A stretch of DNA of 64,000 bases from CADEED01 sp035502995 (GCA_035502995.1 DATJTW010000073.1:1-64000), one strand, 5' to 3'; positions 34,464 through 43,537 are shown, numbered from the stretch's first letter. The notes: a model not told the origin generated them from the letters alone. Program-made: numbers and translations.

Positions 34464-34494
34464 GCCAGCACCGTGGAGAAAGCCGGGAAGCCGC

Positions 34495-35388
34495 TCAGAC
34501 TTCGAGCTTCTGCAGATAGGCGCCGCTGATCTTCACCGACTCGAGGATCGGCCGCGTGAACGGCGCCTCCTGCTCGTAGAAGAACGCCTTCGTGCCGTGC
34601 GACTTCGCCGTGCCGATGACCTTCTTCCAGTCGATGACGCCTTCGCCCAGCGCGACCGACGCCGGATCGTGATCCGGCGACGTGCGCTTGCCCACGTCCT
34701 TGACGTGCAGCGCGATCACGCGGTCCTTGTACTTGTTCAGGATCGCGATTGGGTCCTGCTGCGCGACCACCACCCAACCCACGTCGAGCTCGATCTTCAC
34801 GAGCTTCGGATCGGTCATCTCGTAGAGATGATCGAACGCGGTCTTGCCGTCGAACTTTTTGAATTCGGCGGAATGGTTGTGATAGCCGAACGACATGCCG
34901 GCGTCGGCGACCTGCTTGCCGAACTTGTTGAAGAGATCGGCGTTCCACTTCCAGTCGTTGAGGTCGACCGCCTTCATGCGCTCTTCCCACGGCAGCTTGT
35001 CCTTCTCGGGGCTCACGCCCGGGGACGAGCAGACGACGTGGCGCAGGCCGAGCGTCTTCGCGTCGGCGAGGATCTGCGCGCCGTTCTTCGCGATGTCCGC
35101 GGCGCCGGCGTGCATGCTGACCAGCGAGAAGCCGATGCCCTTCAGCAGCGCGCCGATCTCGGCGGCGGTCTTGCCGTAGAAGCCGGCGAATTCGATCTCG
35201 CGGAAGCCCGCGGCGTAGACCGCCTTCAGCGTGCCTTCGAGGTCCTTCGCGGCCTCGTCCTTGACGGTCCAGAGCTGGATGCCCAGCGGTACGTGGCCGC
35301 CCGCGGCGGCGAACGAGAACGAAGACATCATGGAACCCGCCGCGATGCCGGCCCCCGCCGACACGAGAAACCCACGTCTGCTCAGCAT
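34495..35388 (-). CDS. Tat-exported TIM-barrel sugar isomerase/epimerase
   Basis: This 297-residue protein begins with a Tat signal (S-R-R-G-F-L-V-S, then a hydrophobic stretch ending near F-A-A-A, residue 28). The mature domain is a TIM barrel of the same superfamily as its downstream neighbour: F-R-E-I-E-F-A-G, Y-H-N-H-S-A-E-F, L-D-V-G-W-V and L-H-V-K-D-V-G. Periplasmic location implies that the sugar is modified before uptake, consistent with the periplasmic cytochrome fusion and MFS carrier. It is the first gene of the operon ending at 30699. A TATAAA box and a palindrome lie upstream. Confidence 0.85.
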   Translation of the reverse strand: MLSRRGFLVSAGAGIAAGSMMSSFSFAAAGGHVPLGIQLWTVKDEAAKDLEGTLKAVYAAGFREIEFAGFYGKTAAEIGALLKGIGFSLVSMHAGAADIAKNGAQILADAKTLGLRHVVCSSPGVSPEKDKLPWEERMKAVDLNDWKWNADLFNKFGKQVADAGMSFGYHNHSAEFKKFDGKTAFDHLYEMTDPKLVKIELDVGWVVVAQQDPIAILNKYKDRVIALHVKDVGKRTSPDHDPASVALGEGVIDWKKVIGTAKSHGTKAFFYEQEAPFTRPILESVKISGAYLQKLEV

Positions 35389-35396
35389 GAGAACGC

Positions 35397-35464
35397 CCCT
35401 CTTTTATATGTAGGGCTCGGGGACATCCCTGCCGCGAGCCCGGACGCCGGAGTACACGGTACTC
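35397..35464 (-). promoter_or_regulatory. sugar-operon promoter region with GAGTAC/GTACTC palindrome
   Basis: On the minus strand CATATAAAAG (35397-35406) ends 14-17 bases from the ATG at 35388 and could be a -10. Upstream lies a perfect 6+3+6 inverted repeat GAGTAC-acg-GTACTC (35450-35464), a likely operator because of its perfect symmetry and position. No regulator gene for it is adjacent. Confidence 0.5.
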
Positions 35465-35497
35465 GCGACCCCGGCGTCAAGCGGGCCGATCCGTTAC

Positions 35498-38110
35498 TTA
35501 TTCGCCCGCGGTCGTGATGTCCGCGATCTTCTGCCGCAGCTCGGCGATGCGCGGCGGCTTGCTCAGCACCGCGTCGACCTCGGCGGGCACTTCGCCCGTG
35601 CCCATCAAGCGCTGACCCCAGCCGGTGAGCAGCAGGATGGCCGTGCCGGGTGCCGCCGTCTTCACCGCGGCCGCAACGGCGCGGCCATCGACGTGCGGCA
35701 TGCCGAGATCCGTGATCACGATGGGGAACGGCTTGCCGGCCTTCTGCGCGTCGAGGAACGCCTCGATGCCGGCGCGGCCGCCATTCGCGGTCTGCACCTG
35801 GTGACCGTCGTGCACCAGCACTTCGCGCAGCGACATCAGCAACACCGGGTCGTCGTCGATGACCAGGATCTTCGTGTGCGTGGGGATCTTCTGGATGCGC
35901 AGGCTGCCGGTGGATTGCGGCGCGGGTTCGGACAACGCGAACACGAGACGGAACGTGGTGCCCGAGCCGGGCGAGCTCTGGATCTCGATGTCCATGCCGA
36001 GCCGCTGCGCGATGCCGTACACCATCGCGAGCCCGAGCCCCGAGCCGCGCGCGCCCTTGGTCGTGAAGAACGGCTCGAGGCAGCGGCGCCGCGTCTCCTC
36101 GTCCATGCCGAGCCCGGTGTCGCTGACCTCGATGAAGACGCGACGCGCGACGCCCTTGCCGGCCTCGAGCGTGTGACCGGTGCGCAGCGTCAGCGTGCCG
36201 CCGTCGGGCATCGCATCGGTGGCGTTCAGCACGAGGTTCACCAGCGCCTCGCGCAGCTCGCTCTCGATGGCCATCGCCACGGTTCGCTCGGCGGCGGTCT
36301 CGATGCGCGCGTCGATGACGATGCCGCGCTGCTGCGCCATGTCGGACCAGCGCGCGCGCGTGAGATCGAGCACCTCGCGCAACACGGGCTCGACCTCGAT
36401 GGCCGTGAGCTCGAGCTGCTGCGGCTTCAGCCGGTAGAAATCGCCCATGCGCTTCACGGTCTGCGCGACGTCGTCGATGGCGCGCTGGATGACCTCGAGC
36501 TGCTTGCGCCCGCGGTCGCTGACGCCTTTCTCGTGGTTCAGCAGCGCCTCGACGTACAGCGACACGGGCGAGATCGCGTTGTTGATGTCGTGCGCGATGC
36601 CGCTCGACATCTGCCCCAGCGCGCGCAGCCGCTCCTGCTCCATCACCGCGTCCTGGGTGAGGCGCAGGTCCTCGTAGGCCTGCTTCAACGACTCGTGCAA
36701 CTGCGCCTGGTTCGCCGCCAGCGACACGTGATCGCAGAGCTGGCGCAGGAACTCGCACTCGCCGCTCGAGAACGCGTCCGCGTCGCGGCGCGCGACGATC
36801 AGCACGCCGAACACGCCGCTGCGCTGCTCGACGATCAGCGGCACGATCACCATGCAACGCAGCCCGGCGCCGGCCAGCCGCTGCGGAAACGGAAACGGGA
36901 TGCCGGTGATGTCGGGTTCGTAGACGAGCTGTCCGGCGACGCAGCGGGACAGGCCGTTCTGGTCGATTTCGATGCGCGCGCTTTCGGTCATCGCCAGCTC
37001 GAGCGCCAGCGGCGCGCTGCGCACGCCGACGCGCGACACCGTCAGCGTGCCGCCGTGGTTCTCGTAGTTGCACATCGCGGCGAAGTCCGCCGGCATGTGC
37101 TCCTCGACGCTGCGCACCACCACCTGGAAGATGCTGTCGAGGTCCTGCCGCTCGGCGATGGCGTGCGTGATCCGGCGCAGCAGCTCGAGTCGCGCGAGCT
37201 GTACCAGCGCGCGGCTCTCCGCCTGCTGGCGGACGCCGGCCTCCTGGCGCAGGTCGTCGTTCAACGACTCGAGCGCCTTCGTGCGATCGGCGACGCGCGC
37301 CTCGAGCGTCTCGTTCATCGCGCGCAGCGCGAGCTCGGCGCGCATGCGGCGCGACGTGTCGAGCGTGCCCATCTGCACGAGGCTGAGCAGCAGGTACAGG
37401 CTGCAGCCGAAGACGCCGAAGTGCGCGGCCATCGCGAACTTGCTGGTGGCCTCGTCGGAATACAGCATCAGCGAGTGCGCGAGCGCGGTGCCGATGGCGT
37501 ACCAGGCGAGCGCGTCGGCGAGCCGGTCGGTGCCGCGCCGCCGCCACCACAACACCGCGGCCGGGATCCACAGCAGCGGCACGAACGCGAGGCTCGGCCG
37601 GATGATGCCGAACACCACCGGCGCGGAATACCGCGGCAGCGCCTGGAACAGCGCGAACAGCCCCGCCGCCACGGCGCAGGCGACGACGCCGAACGCGAGC
37701 TTCGACGTGCGCGCCGTCGGCTCGAGCAGCAGCAAGGCGGTGACGCCCAGCGGCAGTAGATAGGCCGGCGGCGCCCAGGTGCCGGAGCGCAGGCCGCGCA
37801 TGACCTGGTTCAGCGACGGCAGCGCCGACGCAGGCTCTAGCGCGGCCAGCACGTGCAGGATCTCGAGCACGCCCGCGACGCCGAACAGGATGGTCAGGAA
37901 CTGCACCTGCGGCGTGCCCGTGCGCCAGCCGAGATCCCAGAACAACAGCGCGAGCAGCACGGTCACCAGTGCGATGCCCGTGTTGAGGATGGTGTGCAGA
38001 ACCGGGAAGCCGGGGCCGGGCGCGGAAAAGATCGCGGCGCCCGCGAGCGCGCAGACGGCCAGCGCGATGATGAAGTCTCGACCGGGCTTGAGCTCGTCGG
38101 TGACGTGCAC
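35498..38110 (-). CDS. membrane hybrid sensor histidine kinase with GAF and receiver domains
   Basis: This 870-residue protein starts at the GTG at 38110 (GAGGGGAGGGG is 4-14 bases upstream); an earlier TTG at 38155 is less likely. The N-terminal third has about seven or eight membrane helices. A GAF domain follows (about 310-480). The HisKA phospho-acceptor is in S-G-I-A-H-D-I-N-N-A-I-S-P-V, and the ATPase domain shows N-A-T-D-A-M-P-D-G-G and G-A-R-G-S-G-L-G-L-A-M-V. The C-terminal receiver has V-I-D-D-D-P and the phosphoacceptor Asp in I-V-I-T-D-L-G-M-P. Output must pass to a partner elsewhere, as no adjacent response regulator or DNA-binding domain exists. Confidence 0.92.
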   Translation of the reverse strand: MHVTDELKPGRDFIIALAVCALAGAAIFSAPGPGFPVLHTILNTGIALVTVLLALLFWDLGWRTGTPQVQFLTILFGVAGVLEILHVLAALEPASALPSLNQVMRGLRSGTWAPPAYLLPLGVTALLLLEPTARTSKLAFGVVACAVAAGLFALFQALPRYSAPVVFGIIRPSLAFVPLLWIPAAVLWWRRRGTDRLADALAWYAIGTALAHSLMLYSDEATSKFAMAAHFGVFGCSLYLLLSLVQMGTLDTSRRMRAELALRAMNETLEARVADRTKALESLNDDLRQEAGVRQQAESRALVQLARLELLRRITHAIAERQDLDSIFQVVVRSVEEHMPADFAAMCNYENHGGTLTVSRVGVRSAPLALELAMTESARIEIDQNGLSRCVAGQLVYEPDITGIPFPFPQRLAGAGLRCMVIVPLIVEQRSGVFGVLIVARRDADAFSSGECEFLRQLCDHVSLAANQAQLHESLKQAYEDLRLTQDAVMEQERLRALGQMSSGIAHDINNAISPVSLYVEALLNHEKGVSDRGRKQLEVIQRAIDDVAQTVKRMGDFYRLKPQQLELTAIEVEPVLREVLDLTRARWSDMAQQRGIVIDARIETAAERTVAMAIESELREALVNLVLNATDAMPDGGTLTLRTGHTLEAGKGVARRVFIEVSDTGLGMDEETRRRCLEPFFTTKGARGSGLGLAMVYGIAQRLGMDIEIQSSPGSGTTFRLVFALSEPAPQSTGSLRIQKIPTHTKILVIDDDPVLLMSLREVLVHDGHQVQTANGGRAGIEAFLDAQKAGKPFPIVITDLGMPHVDGRAVAAAVKTAAPGTAILLLTGWGQRLMGTGEVPAEVDAVLSKPPRIAELRQKIADITTAGE

Positions 38111-38193
38111 TCGTCCCCTCCCCTCGGCTGCGGGCGAGGATAGCTCAACCGGCAATTGCGCGCGCCGCGCATAGCGTTGATGCTTAGGGGTTC

Positions 38194-40020
38194 ATGAGCA
38201 ACCGACTCGATCGCCCCGTCGATCCCGCGCGCGACCACGTCGTCGGCGCGGGCCGTGCCGAGATCACGCTGGTGGAGTACGGCAGCTACGACTGCCCGCA
38301 CTGCCGTGCCGCGAATGCGCGCATCACCGAGGTCCGCGACCAGCTCGGCGACCGCGTGCGTTACGTCTTCCGCCACCGGCCGATCACGAACAGCGAGATC
38401 GCGCGGCGCGCCGCCGACCTCGTCGAGCAGGCGCCGACCGCCGACGCGTTCTGGGCGGCACACGTCACGCTGATGACGCGCTCGCGCACGTTGACGGAGG
38501 ACGACCTCGTGGCGGTGGCCGAGGACCTGCGCCTCGCGGACCGCGCCGACGACATGGGCACGCGCATCGCGAACGAAGCGAAGGCGCGCGTCGACGCCGA
38601 CATCGCCAGCTCGCACGCCAGCGGCGTGCGCTTCACGCCGACGTTCTTCATCAACTCGATGCGTTACGACGGACCCTGGGACGAGGCCTCTTTCACCGAC
38701 GCGATGCTGGGCTCGCTGGGCCACCGCGTGCGCACGGCGGCGCTGGGCTTCGCGAGCTGGGCGCCATCGACCGGTGTGTTGCTGCTGCTCGCGACCCTGG
38801 CGGCGATCTTCGTGACGAACAGCGCCGGGGGCCCGGCATTCGCGGATTTCTGGGCGACGCGTGTCGGGCTGTCGTTCGGCGACTCCGGCTTCTGGCTGCC
38901 GCTGGCGAGCTGGGTCAACGACGCGTTGCTGACGGTGTTCTTCCTGGTCGTCGGGCTCGAGATAAAACGCGAGTTCACCGTCGGGCACCTCGCCACGCGG
39001 CGCAGCGCCGCGCTGCCCGTGGCCGCGGCCATCGGCGGCATGGCCGTGCCTGCTCTTATATATGTGTCGCTGGTGCCAGCCGGGGACTGGCAGATCGGCT
39101 GGGGCGTGCCCATGGCGACGGACACGGCGTTCGCGGTGGCGCTGATCGCGGTGATGGGCGCGCGAGTGCCGGTGGAGCTGCGGATCTTCCTGACCGCGGC
39201 GGCCATCGTCGATGACATCGGGGCCATCGTCGTCGTCGCGATCTTCTACTCGCACGGCCTGGCACTCGCGCCCTTGTTAGGCGCGCTGGCGGCCGTGGGT
39301 TTCCTCGTGTTGCTGAACCGGTCGGGCGTGTACCGCGCCACGCCGTACGTGATCACGGGCATCGTCTTGTGGGCCTGCGTGCACGCCGGCGGACTGCACG
39401 CGACGCTGGCCGGCGTGTTGCTGGCGGCGTTCATCCCGACGCGGCCGCCGCCGGACTACCGCGCGCTGGTTGCGCAGGCCGACGCCATCCTCACGGCCGA
39501 GGCCGGCCACGGCGGCGAGCAGTTCCGCCAGGGCCCGTCGGCGCCCGCGTTGCGCGAGCTCGATGCGATCCACGACCGGCTCGAGTCCCCCGCGGACCGG
39601 CTGCTGCGCCATGTCGCGCCGCGTTCGAGTTATCTCGTGCTGCCGATCTTCGCGCTGGCGAATGCCGGCGTGGTGATCGCGGCCGAGGTGCTCGGCGGTC
39701 ACGGACGGCTGATGGCGGCGATTGTCGCGGGCCTGACGGTCGGCAAGCCGCTGGGCTTCATGCTCGCGTCCTGGCTGGCCGTGAAGCTGAACGTCGCCGA
39801 GAAACCGGCCGCGTATTCGTGGCGGCAGCTGGCCGGCGCGGGCGCGCTGGCGGGCATCGGCTTCACGATGTCGCTGTTCATCGCGGGGCAGGCCTTCCCG
39901 GTGCCGGCGGATTTCGCGGCCGCGAAGATCGCGGTCTTTGCGGCGTCGGTGCTTTCGGCCATCATCGGCGTCGCGGTGTTGTGGGGAGCGCCGTCCCACG
40001 ATCCGGAGAAGTCGACATGA
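38194..40020 (+). CDS. nhaA: Na+/H+ antiporter NhaA with N-terminal DsbA/thioredoxin-like domain
   Basis: This 608-residue protein is a fusion. Residues 1-175 form a thioredoxin-fold domain like DsbA: S-Y-D-C-P-H-C-R (34-38) gives the C-P-H-C redox site, and R-F-T-P-T-F-F-I-N carries the cis-Pro. No signal peptide precedes it. Residues about 180-600 are NhaA: F-L-V-V-G-L-E-I-K-R-E (TM2 region), A-T-D-T-A-F-A and V-D-D-I-G-A-I (the D-D pair). NhaA exchanges Na+ for H+ at the inner membrane. Such fusions are known; redox control of the antiporter is inferred. It overlaps the downstream Fe-S protein by 4 bases. Confidence 0.93.
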   Translation: MSNRLDRPVDPARDHVVGAGRAEITLVEYGSYDCPHCRAANARITEVRDQLGDRVRYVFRHRPITNSEIARRAADLVEQAPTADAFWAAHVTLMTRSRTLTEDDLVAVAEDLRLADRADDMGTRIANEAKARVDADIASSHASGVRFTPTFFINSMRYDGPWDEASFTDAMLGSLGHRVRTAALGFASWAPSTGVLLLLATLAAIFVTNSAGGPAFADFWATRVGLSFGDSGFWLPLASWVNDALLTVFFLVVGLEIKREFTVGHLATRRSAALPVAAAIGGMAVPALIYVSLVPAGDWQIGWGVPMATDTAFAVALIAVMGARVPVELRIFLTAAAIVDDIGAIVVVAIFYSHGLALAPLLGALAAVGFLVLLNRSGVYRATPYVITGIVLWACVHAGGLHATLAGVLLAAFIPTRPPPDYRALVAQADAILTAEAGHGGEQFRQGPSAPALRELDAIHDRLESPADRLLRHVAPRSSYLVLPIFALANAGVVIAAEVLGGHGRLMAAIVAGLTVGKPLGFMLASWLAVKLNVAEKPAAYSWRQLAGAGALAGIGFTMSLFIAGQAFPVPADFAAAKIAVFAASVLSAIIGVAVLWGAPSHDPEKST

Positions 40021-42065
40021 GCACCGTCCTGTCCGCGCCGACCGAAGTCGCGCCGCCCGTCTCGCGCGAAGCGCTGATCCACCAGCTGTACGAAGCCGCC
40101 GAGCTCGAGCACAACCTGATGTGCACGTACCTGTACGCGGCGTTCAGCCTGCGCCAGGGCGTGGACGAAGGGCTGACGCCCGACGAAGCCGCCGCGACCG
40201 CGCGGTGGCGCCGCGCGATGCTGCAGGTCGCGATCGAGGAGATGGGGCATCTCACCGCGGTGTGGAACATCACGGCCGCGCTCGGCGGCAGCCCGCGGTT
40301 CGGCCGGCTGAACTTTCCGCTCGATCCGGGTGGCTTGCCGGCCAGCGTGGTCGTGCGGCTCGCGCCGTTCAGCGAAGCGGTGCTGCAGCACTTCATCTTC
40401 CTCGAGCGGCCGAAGGATTCGACCGAGCCGGATGGCGCGGGCTTCACCGCGGACTTCCATTTCACGCGGGGCGTCTCCGCGCCGCGGCTGACGCCGATGC
40501 CGATCGACTACGAGACCGTCGGCGATTTCTACGCGAACCTCTCGGGCAACGTGAAGGCGTTCGTCGCGCGCGTCGGCGAGAAGGAGGCCTTCTGCGGCGA
40601 CCGCAACCTGCAGATCTCGCGAAAGGAGATCGATTTCCAGGGTTGCGATCCGGTCATCTGTTCGATCACGGCGTTGAAGGCGTTCGACGCGATCGTCAGC
40701 CAGGGCGAAGGCGCGTCGGAGGCGAACAAGGAATCCCACTACTGCCGATTCATCGAGATCCGCGAGGAGCTGGCCGCGCTGACGCGCGCGAACCCCGGCT
40801 TCAAGCCCGCGCATCCGGCGGCGGTGAACCCGGTGCTGCGCAAGCCGGTGCGTCCCGGCCACCGCGTCTGGATCGAGAACGAGGAAGCCGCGCAGACGGT
40901 CGACGTCGCGAACACGGCATACATGCTGATGCTGCGGCTGATCTCGCATTCGTACCTCGTGCCGCGGCCGCACCCGGCGAAGGCGCTGTGCATCGATCTC
41001 GCGCTGGGCCTCATGCGCGCGATGTCGCCGCTGGCCGAACGCGCCGCGCGCCTGCCGGCCGGACCCGCGAACCCGGATTGCAACGCCGGCATGTCGTTCA
41101 CCGCGCTACGCGACGCCGCGCCGCTGCCGCCGGGCGTCAGCGCCGGCAAGTTCTTCGTCGAGCGGCTGCGCGAGCTGATCGCGGCGGTGACGGCGCTGTC
41201 GCGCAATGGCGATGCCCGCGTCGCGCAGGCGGCGAAGGTGATATCGGATCTCACGCAGCGCGCGGAGCGCCGCTTCGCGAGCATCGAGCACGAAGCGCCG
41301 GTGGTGCTGAGCGCCGCCGCGGCGACGCCCGCTCCCGTCGTCGCGGCCATCGCCGCCACCGCGACCCCGGCCGCACAAGGCAGCGCGGTGATCGAACCGG
41401 GCAACGTCGCGCCCACGCCGCGCACGGTCGGCGACGTCGACTACATCGAAGGTCGCGATCTCACGCTCATCTACGAAGGCAAGAAGTGCATCCACTCGCG
41501 CTTCTGCGTGACGTGGGGACCGAAGGTGTTCATCGCGAACGTGAAGGGGCCGTGGATCAACCCGGACGCGATGTCGACGGACGCGCTGACGGAGATCGCG
41601 CACGTCTGCGTGTCCGGCGCCATTCGCTACAAGCGCAAGGACGGGCAGCCCGACGAGGCGGCGCCGCCGGTGAACCTGATCTCGGTGCGCGAGGGCGGGC
41701 CGTACGCGATCAAGGCGGACATCCGCCTCGACGGCGCGCCGGCCGGCCACACGCGCTACACGTTGTGCCGGTGTGGCGCGTCGAAGAACAAGCCGTTCTG
41801 CGATGGCTCGCATCACGACGTGCACTTCGCCGCGAGCGGCGAACCGCCGACCGGCAAGGCCGACATGCTGCCGGTGCGCGACGGCCCGCTCGAGGTCACG
41901 CCGCTCACCGACGGGCCGCTGCAGGTGCGCGGCAACCTGGAGATCATCTCCGGCACCGGCCGCGTGGTCGCGCGGATCGAGTCCGCGCGGCTGTGCCGCT
42001 GCGGCGGCAGCGCGAACAAGCCCTTCTGCGACGGCACCCACGAGAAGATAGGCTTCCGCTCGTAA
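40017..42065 (+). CDS. ferritin-like / 4Fe-4S / double CDGSH fusion protein
   Basis: This 682-residue protein starts at an ATG in ACATGA, coupled to nhaA, with GGAGAAG upstream. Residues 1-400 resemble a ferritin-like helical domain of the VioB type (E-L-E-H-N-L-M-C-T-Y and A-I-E-E-M-G-H-L supply carboxylate/His iron ligands). Residues about 480-545 resemble a divergent 4Fe-4S cluster domain (K-C-I-H-S-R-F-C, then C-V-S-G-A-I-R). Two CDGSH [2Fe-2S] motifs follow: C-R-C-G-A-S-K-N-K-P-F-C-D-G-S-H and C-R-C-G-G-S-A-N-K-P-F-C-D-G-T-H. A single chain with three iron types is suggestive of redox or iron sensing. Cytosolic. Confidence 0.88.
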   Translation: MSTVLSAPTEVAPPVSREALIHQLYEAAELEHNLMCTYLYAAFSLRQGVDEGLTPDEAAATARWRRAMLQVAIEEMGHLTAVWNITAALGGSPRFGRLNFPLDPGGLPASVVVRLAPFSEAVLQHFIFLERPKDSTEPDGAGFTADFHFTRGVSAPRLTPMPIDYETVGDFYANLSGNVKAFVARVGEKEAFCGDRNLQISRKEIDFQGCDPVICSITALKAFDAIVSQGEGASEANKESHYCRFIEIREELAALTRANPGFKPAHPAAVNPVLRKPVRPGHRVWIENEEAAQTVDVANTAYMLMLRLISHSYLVPRPHPAKALCIDLALGLMRAMSPLAERAARLPAGPANPDCNAGMSFTALRDAAPLPPGVSAGKFFVERLRELIAAVTALSRNGDARVAQAAKVISDLTQRAERRFASIEHEAPVVLSAAAATPAPVVAAIAATATPAAQGSAVIEPGNVAPTPRTVGDVDYIEGRDLTLIYEGKKCIHSRFCVTWGPKVFIANVKGPWINPDAMSTDALTEIAHVCVSGAIRYKRKDGQPDEAAPPVNLISVREGGPYAIKADIRLDGAPAGHTRYTLCRCGASKNKPFCDGSHHDVHFAASGEPPTGKADMLPVRDGPLEVTPLTDGPLQVRGNLEIISGTGRVVARIESARLCRCGGSANKPFCDGTHEKIGFRS

Positions 42066-42124
42066 TGGGGTCAGGCCCCTTGGGCCGTTCCTCGTTTCCT
42101 GGCAAACGGGGACAGTCCCCATTA
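42063..42124. repeat. REP-like palindromes, copy 5 (composite)
   Basis: TAATGGGG at 42063-42070 begins with the stop codon of the plus-strand gene. A GGGGTCAGGCCCC unit follows. Then comes CGTTT-cctggc-AAACG-GGGACAGTCCCC-ATTA, whose last three bases (42122-42124) are the stop of the minus-strand gene. So both convergent genes end in the element. The left unit differs from the right, which indicates that two repeat types were joined. Confidence 0.8.
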
Positions 42125-42877
42125 GAAGTGCCAGACCGCGCCGAGCTCGGCGGGATAGTCCCAGCGGCTGCCGACGGTGCTGCGCGACGGCGAGATGCCC
42201 AACAAGTCGAGATTCGGATCGTCCGACGCGTGCTGACCGCCGAGATGCAGCGCGGCCGCCGTCAACCGCAGATCGAAGTTCGGCAACGGCGAGAACTGCA
42301 GCCCGGTCTCGACGCGCTGCTCGAACACGGTGCCGCCCTTCGCGAGCTCCACCCGCGTCGCGGTGCCGGATTCGTCGATCGTCGCGCGCGTCGCCGCGAG
42401 ATCCGCCGCGCCGAGCCCCAGTCCGACGAACGGCCGCAGCCGCGCGCCCGGTGCGAACGTGTAACGCGCGCCGAGATCGAGCTGCCGCATGTGGTTGTCG
42501 TCGAAGTTCGCGCCGATCGGGACGCGTCCCTCACCCGTGATCTGCGAGCCCACGTCGCGGCTGCGCCCGTCGAACTGCGAATAGGCGGCGCGCGCGAAGC
42601 CGGTCAGCCGGTCGTCGACGGCGTAGTCGAGCTCCGCGCCCGCGGCGTAACGGTTGTCATAGGCGCTGTCGAAGTGCACGCGGTCGAACGCGATGTCGCC
42701 GCCCGGCGCGGAATCCAGCGGCGCGCTGCTGCCGTCGTGGAACGATCCCGGCATGACGGTATTCCCGCCGACGAACAGTTCGACACTGGTCTGGTCCGAC
42801 AACGGCAGCGCCTGTGCCGCGCCCGCGGCACCGCAGGCCAGCGCCACCGCGATCATCGACGTGTGTGAGGTTTTCAT
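42122..42877 (-). CDS. outer-membrane beta-barrel protein (OmpW/opacity-like)
   Basis: This 251-residue protein starts at the ATG at 42877 with AAGGAG seven bases upstream. The signal peptide ends at A-Q-A-L near residue 24. Alternating strand segments with aromatic girdles are visible (V-E-L-F-V-G-G, G-A-E-L-D-Y-A-V-D, L-D-L-G-A-R-Y-T-F, R-P-F-V-G-L-G-L-G), and the chain ends L-G-A-V-W-H-F, the C-terminal aromatic expected for BAM-assembled barrels. Likely eight strands with a small pore or adhesive surface. The stop codon lies in the adjacent palindrome. Confidence 0.8.
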   Translation of the reverse strand: MKTSHTSMIAVALACGAAGAAQALPLSDQTSVELFVGGNTVMPGSFHDGSSAPLDSAPGGDIAFDRVHFDSAYDNRYAAGAELDYAVDDRLTGFARAAYSQFDGRSRDVGSQITGEGRVPIGANFDDNHMRQLDLGARYTFAPGARLRPFVGLGLGAADLAATRATIDESGTATRVELAKGGTVFEQRVETGLQFSPLPNFDLRLTAAALHLGGQHASDDPNLDLLGISPSRSTVGSRWDYPAELGAVWHF

Positions 42878-42946
42878 CGCCAACTCCTTGTGTGAGGCAA
42901 GTGTTGGCTAGACTTTCGCGCTCCCGCGCGGTTGCATTACGAATCG

Positions 42947-43537
42947 TTACGACGTCGTAAGGATCGCCTGCAGCCGCTTCAGCGCCTTCGGGAACAACAC
43001 GCGCGACGTCGGCATCAGCGGCGACGTCACCGTCAGCTCCGACGTCGGCACGATGCGCGTCTGGATCGATTGACCGTTCGCGCCCGCATCCATCTCGATC
43101 GCATCGACACCGTACGTGGTGACCGGCGTCGCGGGTTGTTTGAGATAGCCGTCCTTCGTGCCGACGAGCTTCGCGTATTGCGCGGCGTCATCCGGGATCA
43201 GCGCGCCGAACGCCAGTGCGACGTTCACGACGTGCGCCGCGTTCGCGGCGTCCACGTAGTTGCACGCGGCGAGCCACTCCGCGCCGGTCTTCACCGGCAC
43301 CGCCTGCGCGGATTTCCAGCCGGCCGCGGCCGCCACTTCTTCCACCGTCACGAGCCCGCACGCATCCGGCATCACCAGCTTCTTTGGCGGCGCTTCGTCC
43401 ACGGGCTCGATCGGCGACTTCGGCGGGTCTTTCGCGGCCGCCGCGTCTGCCGATGGCGGCGCGTCCGCCGCTTTCTGGCCGCAGGCCATCATGGGTAACG
43501 CGAGCAGCAGCGAGAGCGCATACGTTCGTAGGTTCAT
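42947..43537 (-). CDS. lipoprotein of unknown function
   Basis: This 196-residue protein has the lipobox M-M-A-C-G at about residues 16-20, then an Ala/Pro/Asp linker. The globular part (about 60-196) has an alpha/beta look with a cysteine pair (D-A-C-G-L and A-A-C-N-Y), and resembles small periplasmic binding-like lipoproteins in length only. No function can be assigned. It lies 69 bases upstream of the beta-barrel gene on the same strand, so the two may form an envelope unit. Confidence 0.65.
   Translation of the reverse strand: MNLRTYALSLLLALPMMACGQKAADAPPSADAAAAKDPPKSPIEPVDEAPPKKLVMPDACGLVTVEEVAAAAGWKSAQAVPVKTGAEWLAACNYVDAANAAHVVNVALAFGALIPDDAAQYAKLVGTKDGYLKQPATPVTTYGVDAIEMDAGANGQSIQTRIVPTSELTVTSPLMPTSRVLFPKALKRLQAILTTS

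Noticed and set aside
35693..37759. 688-codon plus-strand frame opposite the histidine kinase
   Set aside because: Runs antisense to a clear kinase gene, with low-complexity translation.
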